A DNA stretch of 64,000 nucleotides from Capnocytophaga canis. GTDB lineage: Bacteria; Bacteroidota; Bacteroidia; Flavobacteriales; Flavobacteriaceae. The stretch is taken from positions 1-64,000 of the forward strand of contig NZ_CDOI01000057.1 of NCBI RefSeq assembly GCF_000827555.1, read 5' to 3'. Of this stretch, positions 41,523 through 51,566 are shown piece by piece. Within the stretch, counting starts at the first letter, position 1. Each line of letters starts with the position of its first letter. The notes under the pieces are model-generated. The model was not told the origin of the DNA. It made no database searches and saw only the letters and a list, made by a program, of their open reading frames with translations. The translations under genes were made by a program, and so were the position numbers.

Positions 41523-41870
41523 TTATTTACTACTACATTTATAGCATCCTCCTGTCGTACAAGTCATTTTTGGAAAAGAAACATTCCCTCCTATTTCTAC
41601 AGTTACATACCAAATAGGATCACTAAGTTTTGCTAATCCTCCACAACCCTCTTCATCAGTCAACGCTTCCAAATTAGCTAACGTCAAATCACTAAGCTCT
41701 GCGTTCCTATTATTCACACTTCTGCTTATTCCGTAGTCCGCAACCAAAGCTACAACTGCTATGGCAATTACGCCTTTTAAGAATTTGTTTAAGCAAAAGT
41801 AAACAACAAAACGAAATAAAACAAAAAAATGTAAATTTGTTTTGTTATTTTTTTTAAGAATACGCTCCAT
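41523..41870 (-). CDS. NVEALA-family peptide (start uncertain)
   Basis: From residue 29 the frame reads NKFLKGVIAIAVVALVADYG, a hydrophobic signal-like segment, then LANLEALTDEEGCGG, matching the NVEALA motif, and a tail MTCTTGGCYKCSSK with paired cysteines. This is the NVEALA family of small exported peptides of Bacteroidota, of unknown role. The expected start, a Met just before NKFLKG, is absent: that codon is TTA. The only ATG upstream is at 41870. Between the two sits a full promoter match. The gene may therefore be 5'-altered, and its expression is uncertain. Confidence 0.6.
   Translation of the reverse strand: MERILKKNNKTNLHFFVLFRFVVYFCLNKFLKGVIAIAVVALVADYGISRSVNNRNAELSDLTLANLEALTDEEGCGGLAKLSDPIWYVTVEIGGNVSFPKMTCTTGGCYKCSSK
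41794..41825 (-). promoter_or_regulatory. Promoter-like sequence inside the NVEALA frame
   Basis: On the minus strand TTTG is followed after 20 nt by TACTTTTG (41794-41801), just 6 nt before the NKFLKG codons. This strong consensus match is too close to leave room for a normal ribosome-binding leader. Confidence 0.45.
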
Positions 41871-42317
41871 CTTTAGTTTTGCCCGTGTAAGAGTAATTAG
41901 ATCCCCAAATGAACCACGCTTTTCACGCTATATACTATTCGGGTACTACCCTCCAATAACGCGAATCTGCAGAGTTTTCCAAATGGTCTCCTCCTATAAA
42001 TTCACTCCGTCCGAAGGTTTCTAATTTTCAGATGGGAGTGAATTTACTTTTTAGGTTAAATCTAAGACATAAGTATATAGGTTTTTTTTCAAAAATTCTA
42101 CACTTTCCATTATCCACATCTCTAAAAAGCATCAATAATTACACGAAATCCATAGTTTATTTTGGTATTAAATCATTATATTCAAAACAAAAACGACTGA
42201 AAATAAACAAATTAAGTATTTTAATATACTTTTATATTTCAGAATAATTATTAAATCAAAAAAAAACATTAAATTGCAACCCTTTTACGGTGCTTCCTAT
42301 TTTTTGGGGATATATTT
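41871..42317. other. Spacer with a long hairpin
   Basis: No supported gene lies here. TAAATTCACTCC (41997-42008) pairs perfectly with GGAGTGAATTTA (42035-42046) across a 26-nt loop that contains CCGAAGG. I do not recognise a riboswitch class. The part from 42047 is AT-rich and leads into the gene at 42318. Confidence 0.4.
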
Positions 42318-43175
42318 ATGAAGATAAAAAAATACATATGGCTGTTTTTGGGTATTTTTATAGTTGTTTCCTGCGATTATTTCGTAAAGGAAAAACCCAA
42401 ACACGCTATTGCTCGTGTAGGAGATGTATATCTCTATAAAGATGAGATAAAATCCATCATGCCAATAGATTATACTAAGGAAGACAGCATAAACATCGTC
42501 CAAAAATACATCAATAGTTGGGCAATAAAGGAATTGATGCTTTCCAATGCTGAACGTAATATTTCTGATGATGAAAAAGCAGATTTTGAACGTTTGGTAA
42601 ATGATTATAGAGCGGATCTATATCTGAATTCATACAAACAAGGATTAATTAACAGCAGCATCGACACTTTAATCAAGGAGGAAGATTTACAATTTTTCTA
42701 CGAAGCTAACAAGGAAACTTTTTTACTCAATGAATCTCTGATCAAGTTGCGTTATATACATTTATCATCGGCCGAAAAACAAAAAAGAGTATCTGCTTTA
42801 GAAGAAAAATTAAAGCGTTTTAACGCCGAAGACCGTCACGAACTGGATTCGATAGGTTTACAATTCAATTCAATATATTTAGGGGATTCGATCTGGGTAA
42901 AAACGGAAAGTGTAGTAAAAAAACTTCCTTTTTTAGAGGAAAAATTAAAAGAAAATAGAATTTTCTTCACCAACCATAAAGATTCTACGGGAGTATATCT
43001 GGTACAGGTACGCAATGTGCTACGAAAAAACGAACAGGCTCCAATGGAATATGTAAAACCAACATTACGCCAAATCATATTGAATCAGAGAAAATTAGAG
43101 TTCGTAAAAGAACTTGAAGCAGACATAATAAATAGAGGAATTAAGAAAAAACAATTTGAAATTATTTATGAATAG
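42318..43175 (+). CDS. SurA/PpiC-like peptidyl-prolyl isomerase lipoprotein
   Basis: A lipobox (VVSC, Cys19) leads to a 266-residue helical chaperone-like region (HAIARVGDVYLYKDEI, as in the SurA N-domain) and a degenerate parvulin domain (about 135-270). Family members help outer-membrane proteins fold in the periplasm. The stop overlaps the start of the surA-like gene by 8 bp, so the two are translationally coupled and likely work together. Isomerase activity is doubtful because the PpiC core is poorly conserved. Confidence 0.75.
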   Translation: MKIKKYIWLFLGIFIVVSCDYFVKEKPKHAIARVGDVYLYKDEIKSIMPIDYTKEDSINIVQKYINSWAIKELMLSNAERNISDDEKADFERLVNDYRADLYLNSYKQGLINSSIDTLIKEEDLQFFYEANKETFLLNESLIKLRYIHLSSAEKQKRVSALEEKLKRFNAEDRHELDSIGLQFNSIYLGDSIWVKTESVVKKLPFLEEKLKENRIFFTNHKDSTGVYLVQVRNVLRKNEQAPMEYVKPTLRQIILNQRKLEFVKELEADIINRGIKKKQFEIIYE

Positions 43176-44535
43176 AAAAATCATAACCGCTATCGGAATG
43201 CTATTTTTTGCATGTGGACTTTTTGCTCAAAATGAAGAAATTACATCTTCTCAAAAGCGAATCAAGGTAGAAGGCGTTGCAGCTGTTGTGGGTGATTATT
43301 TGATTTTAGAATCGGACATAGACAAAGCTTTTGCTGAACTACAACAGCAGGAGGTGGACATCAAAAACATCACGCGTTGCGAATTGCTTGGCAAATTAAT
43401 GGAGGATCGTTTGTTCGCTCACCAAGCTGTACAAGATAGTATTCCTATGACAGATTCCGAGGTTCGTGAATCTGTAAACAAACGTGTTGCCTTTTTGGTA
43501 GAACGTATCGGAAGCATGAAAAAACTATTGGAATTTTACAATAAGGACAATGAACAGGATATGCGTGAGGAGTTGTTCAATCTTTTTAAATTGAATATGT
43601 TGAGCCAACGCATGAAAGGTGAAGTCGTAAAAAATGTAGAGGTTACGCCAGAAGAAGTGCGTTTGTTTTTTAACGCCATCCCCGAAGAAGAACGTCCTAT
43701 TTTCGGAACCGAATTGGAAATCGCTCAGATAGTCATCGACCCAGTGGCACCCAAATCCGAAGTGCAAAAAGTGATTGACCGATTAAACGAAATCAAAGCG
43801 GATGTGGAGCAAACAGGAAGTAGTTTTTCTATGAAAGCCATTCTCTACTCTCAAGACCGTGGAACAGGAGGAGAGATGCTGACTTTCAACCGAAATTCAC
43901 CTTATGATAAAACTTTTAAAGATGTAGCATTTACACTGCAAGAAGGAGAAATTTCTAAACCTTTTGAATCAAGCTTTGGATGGCATATCATTGAAATGGT
44001 TCGGATTAGAGGGAAAGAAGTGAGCGTTCGCCACATTCTGTTAGTTCCTGATGTCCCAAGAACTGCCTTGGTAGAAGCGAAAGAAAAAATCGAAAAAATC
44101 AAAGAACGTATTGACAATAAAGAATTTACGTTTTCCGATGCTGCACGTAACTTTTCCGATGAAAAAGAGACCAAAGGCAATGGTGGACAATTAGTCAATC
44201 CTGATGACCTTTCTTCTCGTTTTGAGCTAACCCGTATGGAACCAGTACTTTACAATCGAGTTTCTAAATTAGGCGACAACGAGGTCTCCATCGCTTATTT
44301 GGACGAAGATGCTAATGGTAAAAAACGCTACAAAATATACCAAGTAACCAATCGCCATGAGGAGCATAAGGCTGATTTTGTGAAAGATTATGTAAAAATT
44401 CAAGACCTCACACTGAAAGAAAAACAGTTGAAAACCATCGCAAAATGGATAAATGAAAAAGTTGAAAAAACACATATCGTTGTAAAGGGAACATATAAGG
44501 ATTGTAATTTTTCGAACAATTGGTTGAAGAAATAA
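43168..44535 (+). CDS. surA: Periplasmic chaperone SurA-like PPIase
   Basis: I start at 43168 (MNRKIITAIGMLFFACGLFAQ), a proper signal peptide; a start at 43156 would add MKLF inside the previous gene. The 455-residue protein has a SurA N-terminal helical domain (VEGVAAVVGDYLILESDIDKA), a first PpiC domain (about 165-285, LEIAQIVIDP, GGEMLTFNR, FESSFGWHIIEM) and a second (about 285-390, VSVRHILLVPDVP, GNGGQLVNPDDLSSRF). It should guide outer-membrane barrels to the BAM complex. Its start overlaps the end of the upstream lipoprotein gene. Confidence 0.88.
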   Translation: MNRKIITAIGMLFFACGLFAQNEEITSSQKRIKVEGVAAVVGDYLILESDIDKAFAELQQQEVDIKNITRCELLGKLMEDRLFAHQAVQDSIPMTDSEVRESVNKRVAFLVERIGSMKKLLEFYNKDNEQDMREELFNLFKLNMLSQRMKGEVVKNVEVTPEEVRLFFNAIPEEERPIFGTELEIAQIVIDPVAPKSEVQKVIDRLNEIKADVEQTGSSFSMKAILYSQDRGTGGEMLTFNRNSPYDKTFKDVAFTLQEGEISKPFESSFGWHIIEMVRIRGKEVSVRHILLVPDVPRTALVEAKEKIEKIKERIDNKEFTFSDAARNFSDEKETKGNGGQLVNPDDLSSRFELTRMEPVLYNRVSKLGDNEVSIAYLDEDANGKKRYKIYQVTNRHEEHKADFVKDYVKIQDLTLKEKQLKTIAKWINEKVEKTHIVVKGTYKDCNFSNNWLKK

Positions 44536-44607
44536 AACAAAATTTCTGATATGTAACCTTGTTCCGTGATACTAAAATCGTACAGCAAAACCTACAAAAT
44601 ACTAAAA

Positions 44608-45324
44608 ATGCAACTTTTTTATAATGCCAACATTGACGAAAATGACCATAACTTCTATTTTGACAAAGAAGAAAGTCAGCATATTGTCAAAGTATTACGT
44701 AAAAAAGAAGGCGATCAACTGTACATTACCAATGGAAAAGGATATCTATTTGAAGGAAAAATAACCCTTGCGACTACCAAACGTTGTGAGGGTAACATTT
44801 TGAATGTCAAATATAAAGAAAAACATTTCTACAATCTTCATTTAGTGGTTGCCCCCACAAAAATGAATGAACGCTACGAATGGTTTTTAGAAAAGGCCGT
44901 AGAAATTGGCGTAGATGAAATTACACCCGTCATCTGTCAGCATTCCGAACGAACTGTTGTAAAAACAGAACGCCTTGAAAAGATCATTCTCTCGGCAATG
45001 AAACAATCATTGCAATTTCACCTACCGAAGCTCAATGAACCAATCAGTGCATTGGATTTTTTTCATAGATACAAAGATGAGAAAAGTTCTAAATATATTG
45101 CCCATTGTCAAGAAGAGAAAAAAGTATTATTCTCGAAAATACTCCACCCTTTTCCGCAAAAATTAATCGTGCTGATAGGCCCTGAAGGCGATTTTTCTAA
45201 CGAAGAAATTAAAACAGCATTCAGCACTGGTTTTCAGGCTATTTCATTGGGTGAAAACCGATTACGAACTGAAACAGCAGCTATTGTAGCGTGTAATGTC
45301 GTTGCTACAATGGCAACACTTTAA
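44608..45324 (+). CDS. rsmE: 16S rRNA (uridine1498-N3)-methyltransferase
   Basis: The start at 44608 (MQLFYNANIDEND) fits RsmE; the frame extends 14 codons upstream without likeness. The 238-residue SPOUT methyltransferase has an N-terminal PUA-like part and the SAM-binding knot: VVAPTKMNERYEWFLEKAVE, then LIGPEGDFSNEEI and SLGENRLRTETAAI. It methylates U1498 of 16S rRNA in the 30S subunit. The gene follows surA by 72 bp and precedes the AI-2E family gene by 28 bp. Confidence 0.95.
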   Translation: MQLFYNANIDENDHNFYFDKEESQHIVKVLRKKEGDQLYITNGKGYLFEGKITLATTKRCEGNILNVKYKEKHFYNLHLVVAPTKMNERYEWFLEKAVEIGVDEITPVICQHSERTVVKTERLEKIILSAMKQSLQFHLPKLNEPISALDFFHRYKDEKSSKYIAHCQEEKKVLFSKILHPFPQKLIVLIGPEGDFSNEEIKTAFSTGFQAISLGENRLRTETAAIVACNVVATMATL

Positions 45325-45352
45325 AATAGAAAATCACTAAATAAAAAATAAT

Positions 45353-46435
45353 ATGAACTCAAAAATGATTGCTAACGGAATATTAAGAGCTGTGGGAATA
45401 ATGGTTTTAGTAGTTTTATCTCTTTATGCTCTTTCCCTTTTGAAATCGATTCTGATTTACATAGTCTTAGCATTGATAATCACACTTTTAGGAAAACCAT
45501 TCGTTTTCTTTTTTCACAGACGACTAAAAATCAGAAGCAAAAGCGTTTGTGTAATCCTAACGATGACCATATTCATCATCTTAAGTTTGGGGGTTTTCAG
45601 TTTGTTCATTCCTTTGCTAATTTCACAAGGTAAAAATCTTTCGGGACTTAACATTGACCTACTCCGTACAAATTTGGATAATCTTTTACTGCATTTTTTT
45701 AAATTGACAGGAGTGAGCAAGGACGAAGAAGAAACTCTACTCAGCGTATCAGATGCTTTAAATTTCATTGACATTCCAAACCTTATAAACTCGTTTATCT
45801 CATTCATAGGAAGTTTTGGCGCAGGACTATTTTCTGTACTTTTCATTACGTTTTTCTTCATGAAAGACAACACTTCACTAATGAAGTCAACGCTGTCGTT
45901 ATTACCGAATTCGCAAGTAAAAAGAACACGCACATCAATTGTAAAAATCAACAGCTTACTTTCACGCTACTTTGCAGGGCTGATTCTACAACTGACTATT
46001 TTGTTTGTTATTTACACCATCGTATTACTTATTTTTGGAGTACAAAACCCTTTCATCATCGCGTTTTTATGTGCTTTATTAAATTTGATACCCTACATCG
46101 GGCCTATTATAGCCTTTGTACTAATGGCTTTACTGACGATGAGTAGCAATATCGACAATGATTTTATGTCGGTTACCTTGCCAACTACGATTTATGTTCT
46201 GATAGGTTTCCTCATTGGACAGTTCATCGATAATGTGTTCTCACAACCGCTTATTTTTTCTAACTCTGTAAAATCAAGTCCATTAGAAATTTTCTTAATA
46301 ATTTTGATATGCGGTACACTTTTCGGGGTTATAGGCATGGTAATTGCCATTCCTGCCTACACTGTATTGAAAGTCATCCTGAAAGAATTCTTACCTAACA
46401 ACAAAATAGTCAAAATTCTTACAAAAAATTTTTAA
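45353..46435 (+). CDS. AI-2E family transporter (PerM/YdiK type)
   Basis: The 360-residue integral membrane protein has about eight transmembrane helices (pairs around 12-50, 62-85, 145-172, 205-275, 285-355), and the family motifs FLCALLNLIPYIGPIIA and the C-terminal FGVIGMVIAIPAYTVLKVIL. Members export autoinducer-2 (TqsA) or sodium in exchange for protons; many have no known substrate. It lies 28 bp behind rsmE on the same strand and faces the ClC gene convergently. Confidence 0.9.
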   Translation: MNSKMIANGILRAVGIMVLVVLSLYALSLLKSILIYIVLALIITLLGKPFVFFFHRRLKIRSKSVCVILTMTIFIILSLGVFSLFIPLLISQGKNLSGLNIDLLRTNLDNLLLHFFKLTGVSKDEEETLLSVSDALNFIDIPNLINSFISFIGSFGAGLFSVLFITFFFMKDNTSLMKSTLSLLPNSQVKRTRTSIVKINSLLSRYFAGLILQLTILFVIYTIVLLIFGVQNPFIIAFLCALLNLIPYIGPIIAFVLMALLTMSSNIDNDFMSVTLPTTIYVLIGFLIGQFIDNVFSQPLIFSNSVKSSPLEIFLIILICGTLFGVIGMVIAIPAYTVLKVILKEFLPNNKIVKILTKNF

Positions 46436-46451
46436 AGAAAGCTGCCACGTT

Positions 46452-48242
46452 TTAATTGGAGAAATAAATCAATTTTCGGCGATATATCGTCAATAGTTTT
46501 GATTTGGATACAAAACCAATATAGGCACCTTCTTTCACCACGGGTAAATTCCACGCTCCTGTGTCTTGGAATTTCTGCATGATGTCAGGCATTTTATCTA
46601 CTCCTAAACAGATGATTGCCGGAGGTTGATGCATGAGATCACCCACTTTTATTTGATCATATAACGCTTGGTTAAACATCATCTGACGTATATCGTCTAA
46701 AAGGATAATACCTTCAAAACTCTGATTTTGAGCATTTACCACAGGAAATATATTCCGATTAGATTTTGTAATAGCCTTTTCAATCAATTCTCCCAAGTTC
46801 ATCTGTGCGGTTACGGGAATAAAGTTTTTCTCAATCACTGCATCAATATCCATCAGAGTGAGTACCTTATGATCCTTATCATGGGTGATTAGGTTTCCTT
46901 CTTGTGCCAAACGTTTTGTATAAAGTGAATGCTTTAAATAGTATTTCGACAAGGCAAAGGATACGGAAGCTACAATCATCAATGGTACAAAAAGCGTATG
47001 TCCTCCTGTAAGTTCTGCAATGAGAAAAATGGCTGTAAGCGGTGCGTGTAACACCCCTGCCACCAAACCTGCCATCGCTACGAGCGTAAAACTGGCTAAC
47101 GGAACGGAATGCCCCAAAAACGGTAATTGATTAATGGTTCGTGCTACTAAATTACCCAATATTCCTCCTGTGAAAAGAGCTGGAGCGAACACTCCTCCCA
47201 CCCCTCCTGCTCCAACGGTAGTTGCCATAGCAACCACTTTGAAGAGAACAAGCCCTAACATTAAAGCAATAATAGACCAAGGATTATCTACCTCCCAATT
47301 AAATGCATTTTGCAACACCTCTTTCGGGTTGCCACTAATGAGTTTATTCATAACCTCAAACCCTTCTCCGTAAAGGGGCGGAATGAAAAAAACTACCAAT
47401 CCTATCATCAACCCACCAAAAAACAAACGTTTGATTAGACTATCAATTTCTTCAAAATAAGCGGTTATTCGTTGAAAAATTGTACAGAAATAAATAGACA
47501 CTGCTCCAGTCAAAATCCCCAAAACAATGTAATAAGGTACATCTGCCAGAGTAAATTCTCCATCTAAATTAATAGGCATCAGAATTTCATTTCCAAGAAA
47601 AAAATAAGATGTAAGCACCGCTAACAATGAAGATGCCATCAGAGGCAAGAGTGACATCAAAGTCAATTCCAAACTAAATACTTCAATAGCAAATACGATA
47701 GCTGCCACTGGAGCCTTGAACATTGCAGCCATGGTAGCTGAACAGGCACAGGCTATAAGCAAAGTTCTATCAGATTGGTTTACGTGAAACAATCTGCTCA
47801 AATAGGAACTAAATCCAGCTCCTGAAATGACCATAGGGCCTTCCAATCCCACCGAACCTCCGAAACCCACTGTAAAAGGGGCTGTAACGAGACTTCCATA
47901 CGTATGATAGGTAGGAATAATGCCTTTGAGTTTAGACATGGCGTAAAGGGTATAAGGAATGCCAGGCTCTAAACGTTTTCTAATGACGTACCTCAGTATA
48001 AAATACACGATTAAAAAACCTATGGTGGGAAAAACGAAATAAAAAGCTCGGTGATAAGAAGCTACCAATCCATTTTGCAACACAAATTGAATTAAAAGAG
48101 TTACTTTTTTTATGAATACAGCAAAAACCCCCGAAACAACACCAATAACAGCACACAAAATGAGAATAAATTGACGATTGGTAAGATTTTTTGCCTTCCA
48201 AAATAAAAATCTAACAAATAAACTTCTCTTTTTTAATCCCAT
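46452..48242 (-). CDS. ClC-type chloride channel with CBS domains
   Basis: The 596-residue protein has a ClC membrane core (about 20-430) with the selectivity segments LEPGIPYT, GGSVGLEGP (the gating Glu is retained) and GVGGVFAPALFTGG. Two CBS domains follow at the C terminus (about 450-590). The gating glutamate suggests a proton-coupled chloride antiporter rather than a pure channel. CBS pairs sense adenine nucleotides in other ClCs. The 16-bp gap to the AI-2E gene holds no clear terminator. Confidence 0.93.
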   Translation of the reverse strand: MGLKKRSLFVRFLFWKAKNLTNRQFILILCAVIGVVSGVFAVFIKKVTLLIQFVLQNGLVASYHRAFYFVFPTIGFLIVYFILRYVIRKRLEPGIPYTLYAMSKLKGIIPTYHTYGSLVTAPFTVGFGGSVGLEGPMVISGAGFSSYLSRLFHVNQSDRTLLIACACSATMAAMFKAPVAAIVFAIEVFSLELTLMSLLPLMASSLLAVLTSYFFLGNEILMPINLDGEFTLADVPYYIVLGILTGAVSIYFCTIFQRITAYFEEIDSLIKRLFFGGLMIGLVVFFIPPLYGEGFEVMNKLISGNPKEVLQNAFNWEVDNPWSIIALMLGLVLFKVVAMATTVGAGGVGGVFAPALFTGGILGNLVARTINQLPFLGHSVPLASFTLVAMAGLVAGVLHAPLTAIFLIAELTGGHTLFVPLMIVASVSFALSKYYLKHSLYTKRLAQEGNLITHDKDHKVLTLMDIDAVIEKNFIPVTAQMNLGELIEKAITKSNRNIFPVVNAQNQSFEGIILLDDIRQMMFNQALYDQIKVGDLMHQPPAIICLGVDKMPDIMQKFQDTGAWNLPVVKEGAYIGFVSKSKLLTIYRRKLIYFSN

Positions 48243-48367
48243 TGGTCAGTTAATTAAGTGTCGGTTGCTTAAATCAAAAAACATAAAATACTCATCATCA
48301 ACAACATAAAACTCATTTTTTCGATAAGGTAAAGTATTTTTCTGATTGTATAATTATTATATATTCA

Positions 48368-49381
48368 TTACCTGGTTGACTCTCTTATTTGTAGTGATGT
48401 TTTTATAATTTCTGTTCTGAAATTACGGTCTTGATTAGTATTTTCGATACTTTCAACGAGTAATTCCATTGCTTTTTTACCAATTTCAGCCCCATGTTGA
48501 TCAATAGCAGTAAGTTTCGGATACGAATATTTCGCCAAAGAACCATCGGCAAAAGTAATAATTCCTAATTCTTGCGGAATTTTAATATTTCGATCGTGAG
48601 CTTCACGTACTGCCCTAACTGCCAAAAACTCATTATTACACAACAATGCATCAAATTTACATTTGTCAAAAAATTCAGAAATGATTGTATCGGAATGTAC
48701 ATCTTCAACCGCTAAGATTAAACTTTCATCTATCGGAATTTGAGCATCCGAGAGCGCGTTTTTATATCCTTGTGTACGTAAATTTGCTACGCTGATGTAA
48801 TTAGGAACAGTCAGTAGCGCTATACGATGGTATCCCGCCTGAATTAAATGATTCACAGCCCTATATGAGGCCATTGCATCATCTACAATTACCTTGTCGC
48901 AATAAATATCTTGAGCCACTCGATCAATAAGCACCAAGGAAAGTTCTTGATTTAAAATTTCACGCAAATGATGATAATCCTTTTTAGCTTCACTGCCTTT
49001 GGAAAGAGCCACTATAAATCCATCAATACCCGTTTGCATTAATGTTTCGATATTTTTAACCTCTTGCTCAAACAATTCATTTGAAAAACATGTTACAATA
49101 TTGTAACCTTTCTCTTCAGCTACACTAGCTATACCACTCACAACAGTTGAAAAAAAATCATGTGCAATCTCAGGAATGATTACACCTACCGTTTTGGATT
49201 TTTTATTTTTTAAACTCAGTGCTATCGAATTAGGTCGGTAGTTATGTAACTTTGCAAAAGCCTTGATTCTTTCAGTAATCTCTTTACTAATCTCTCCACT
49301 GTCGTTAAGAGCCTTAGAAACTGTTGAAATACTAACATTCAATTCTCTGGCGATATCCTTTATACTTATTTTCTTTTTCAT
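48368..49381 (-). CDS. LacI-family transcriptional regulator
   Basis: I start at 49381 (MKKKISIKDIARELNVSIST), the usual position one or two residues before the helix-turn-helix (VSISTVSKALNDSG, about 15-28). The following periplasmic-binding-protein-like domain (about 62-330) would bind a sugar or nucleoside. The 337-residue length is normal. No sugar-use genes sit next to it: the nqr operon is upstream and the ClC gene downstream. Its target operator is therefore unknown. Confidence 0.93.
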   Translation of the reverse strand: MKKKISIKDIARELNVSISTVSKALNDSGEISKEITERIKAFAKLHNYRPNSIALSLKNKKSKTVGVIIPEIAHDFFSTVVSGIASVAEEKGYNIVTCFSNELFEQEVKNIETLMQTGIDGFIVALSKGSEAKKDYHHLREILNQELSLVLIDRVAQDIYCDKVIVDDAMASYRAVNHLIQAGYHRIALLTVPNYISVANLRTQGYKNALSDAQIPIDESLILAVEDVHSDTIISEFFDKCKFDALLCNNEFLAVRAVREAHDRNIKIPQELGIITFADGSLAKYSYPKLTAIDQHGAEIGKKAMELLVESIENTNQDRNFRTEIIKTSLQIRESTR

Positions 49382-49453
49382 TATTCTTCCTATCCAATTT
49401 TCCGAGTAAAAATAGACATATTTTCTCAAAAACCAAAACTTTTATAAAATTTA

Positions 49454-49485
49454 AAATCCTCGCCATCCAATGACAGCGAGGATTT
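49454..49485 (-). terminator. Terminator of the nqr operon
   Basis: AAATCCTCGC and GCGAGGATTT form a perfect 10-bp stem with a 12-nt loop, followed on the minus strand by TT and an AT-rich run, 33 bp after nqrF. Confidence 0.8.
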
Positions 49486-49517
49486 ATTATTTTGAAAAAA
49501 ATCAAATCGTGAAAGAC

Positions 49518-50831
49518 CTATCCACCGAAGTCGTCGAAGCGGATGTTTTCATCAGGCAGACCGAAGTCTTGTCCCATTTTTTGTACCGCTTTGTTCATCA
49601 TTGGAGGTCCACAGAAGTACAGTTCAATATCTTCTGGTGCTTCGTGTTTGCTCAAATATTGGTCAATAACCGCATTGTGAACAAATCCCGTAAATCCGTC
49701 TCCTTCCGTATCGTTAATGTCTTTCTTAACTTTCCAATTATCCTCTGGAAGTGGCTCAGACAACACGATGAAGAACTTAAAGTTCGGGAACTCACGCTCT
49801 AATTCCCAGAAATGCTCCAAGTAGAACAACTCTCGTTTAGAACGTCCTCCGTACCAATACGTTACTTTACGTCCTGTTTTCAACGTTTTGAATAAGTGAT
49901 ATAGGTGCGAACGCATCGGTGCCATACCTGCTCCACCTCCTACGTACAACATTTCGGCATTCGATTCGTTGATAAAGAATTCCCCGTAAGGACCCGAAAT
50001 AACCACTTTATCACCTTTCTTACGAGAGAAAATGTACGAAGAAGCCACCCCTGGATTTACGTTCATCCAACCGTTTTTGGCTCTGTCCCAAGGCGGAGTC
50101 GCAATACGAACGTTCAACATAATTTCGCGTCCTTCAGCAGGATACGAAGCCATTGAGTAAGCACGTTCTACGGTTTCGCCATTTTTCATCACCAAAGGCC
50201 AAAGGTTGAATTTGTCCCATTCCATTTTGAATTTTTCAGGTTCTCCTGGGTGTTCTGCAGGGTGGGCAGTGATGTCAATATCAGAATATTTAATCTCACA
50301 AGGTGGAATTTCAATCTGAATGTATCCCCCCGGTTTGTAGTCCATATCCTCAGGAATTTCAACTACAAATTCTTTGATGAACGAAGCTACGTTGTAGTTA
50401 CGAACCACGACCGCTTCCCATTTCTTGATACCAAAGATCTCCTCAGGAATTGAAATTTCCATATCCTGTTTTACCTTCACCTGACAAGCCAAACGAGCTC
50501 CTTCTTTTAGTTCTTTTTTGGTAAAGTGAGGCGTTTCTGTCGGAAGAGCCTCTCCTCCTCCTGAAAGCACGTGGCATTCACATTGGATACAAGAGCCTCC
50601 GCCCCCACAAGCTGAAGGCAAAAATATTTTCTGATTTCCTAATGTAGAAAGCAACGACCCTCCCGAAGGCACTTCAATTACTTTCTCGCCATTAATCTTG
50701 ATTTTTACGGGTCCTGATGGAGCTAACTTCTGTTTTACGACCAACAAAAGTGCCACCAAAAGCAATGTTATCACCAGTAAAGCGATAACCGTTACTGCTA
50801 CTGTTACAAATATACTACTTGATAATACCAT
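49518..50831 (-). CDS. nqrF: Na+-NQR subunit F
   Basis: The 437-residue entry subunit has one N-terminal helix (about 4-32), a ferredoxin-type 2Fe-2S domain with Cys75, Cys81, Cys84 and Cys116 ([16 protein letters not shown]), and an FAD/NADH reductase module with RAYSMASYP and [14 protein letters not shown]. It takes electrons from NADH and passes them through FAD and the iron-sulfur cluster toward the membrane subunits. Its start overlaps the nqrE stop by 1 base. It is the last gene of the operon and has the operon terminator. Confidence 0.96.
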   Translation of the reverse strand: MVLSSSIFVTVAVTVIALLVITLLLVALLLVVKQKLAPSGPVKIKINGEKVIEVPSGGSLLSTLGNQKIFLPSACGGGGSCIQCECHVLSGGGEALPTETPHFTKKELKEGARLACQVKVKQDMEISIPEEIFGIKKWEAVVVRNYNVASFIKEFVVEIPEDMDYKPGGYIQIEIPPCEIKYSDIDITAHPAEHPGEPEKFKMEWDKFNLWPLVMKNGETVERAYSMASYPAEGREIMLNVRIATPPWDRAKNGWMNVNPGVASSYIFSRKKGDKVVISGPYGEFFINESNAEMLYVGGGAGMAPMRSHLYHLFKTLKTGRKVTYWYGGRSKRELFYLEHFWELEREFPNFKFFIVLSEPLPEDNWKVKKDINDTEGDGFTGFVHNAVIDQYLSKHEAPEDIELYFCGPPMMNKAVQKMGQDFGLPDENIRFDDFGG

Positions 50832-51541
50832 TACTTAATTTCTTTTGTGTTATTGGCTAATTTTTCAGTTTTATCAACTTTTTGCTCGATAACTGCCTTT
50901 TTATCCTCGTCAGATTTTTTCTCTCCCCCTGTAAGCATTCCTCCGAAACTCATAAAGCCGATAGCCATAAGCCCCGTAATGATAAAGGTAATTCCCAATC
51001 CGCGAAGTGCAGGTGGCACGTTCGAATAACGGATTTTCTCACGAATGGCAGCAATGGCAACAATTGCCAAAAACCAACCAATCCCTGATGCCAATCCGTA
51101 AGTAGCCGCCAAACCAATGGTAGGTATTTCACGCGATTGCATAAAGAGTGAACCTCCCAAAATCGCACAGTTTACAGCAATAAGTGGTAAGAAAATCCCC
51201 AATGAATTGTACAAAGCAGGAGCAAATTTTTCAACAATGATTTCTACTAACTGAACCATTGTAGCTACCGTTGCGATGAACAAAATGTAGGTCAAGAAAC
51301 TTAAATCATAACTTGCGTACTCCTCGCCCAACCAAGCCAAAGCTCCTTCTTTGAGGAGATATTCGTTTAGTAGCCAGTTCATCGGAACAGTTACAGCCAA
51401 TACGAAAATAACCGCTGCTCCCAAACCAACCGCCGTAGATACTTTCTTAGATACCGCAAGGTACGAACACATACCCAAAAAGGTAGCAAATACCATATTA
51501 TCTACGAATATCGACTTAAAAATCAGTTCTATATATTCCAT
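50831..51541 (-). CDS. nqrE: Na+-NQR subunit E
   Basis: The 236-residue integral membrane subunit has six helices with [20 protein letters not shown] (Cys near residue 24-26) and [13 protein letters not shown] and NCAILGG, where NqrE and NqrD cysteines bind the iron-sulfur centre in the membrane. The C-terminal tail (about 205-236) is charged ([20 protein letters not shown]) and longer than in Vibrio NqrE. It directly overlaps nqrF. Confidence 0.95.
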   Translation of the reverse strand: MEYIELIFKSIFVDNMVFATFLGMCSYLAVSKKVSTAVGLGAAVIFVLAVTVPMNWLLNEYLLKEGALAWLGEEYASYDLSFLTYILFIATVATMVQLVEIIVEKFAPALYNSLGIFLPLIAVNCAILGGSLFMQSREIPTIGLAATYGLASGIGWFLAIVAIAAIREKIRYSNVPPALRGLGITFIITGLMAIGFMSFGGMLTGGEKKSDEDKKAVIEQKVDKTEKLANNTKEIK

Positions 51542-51566
51542 TTTCTAATTTTTATTTAGTTACTAA

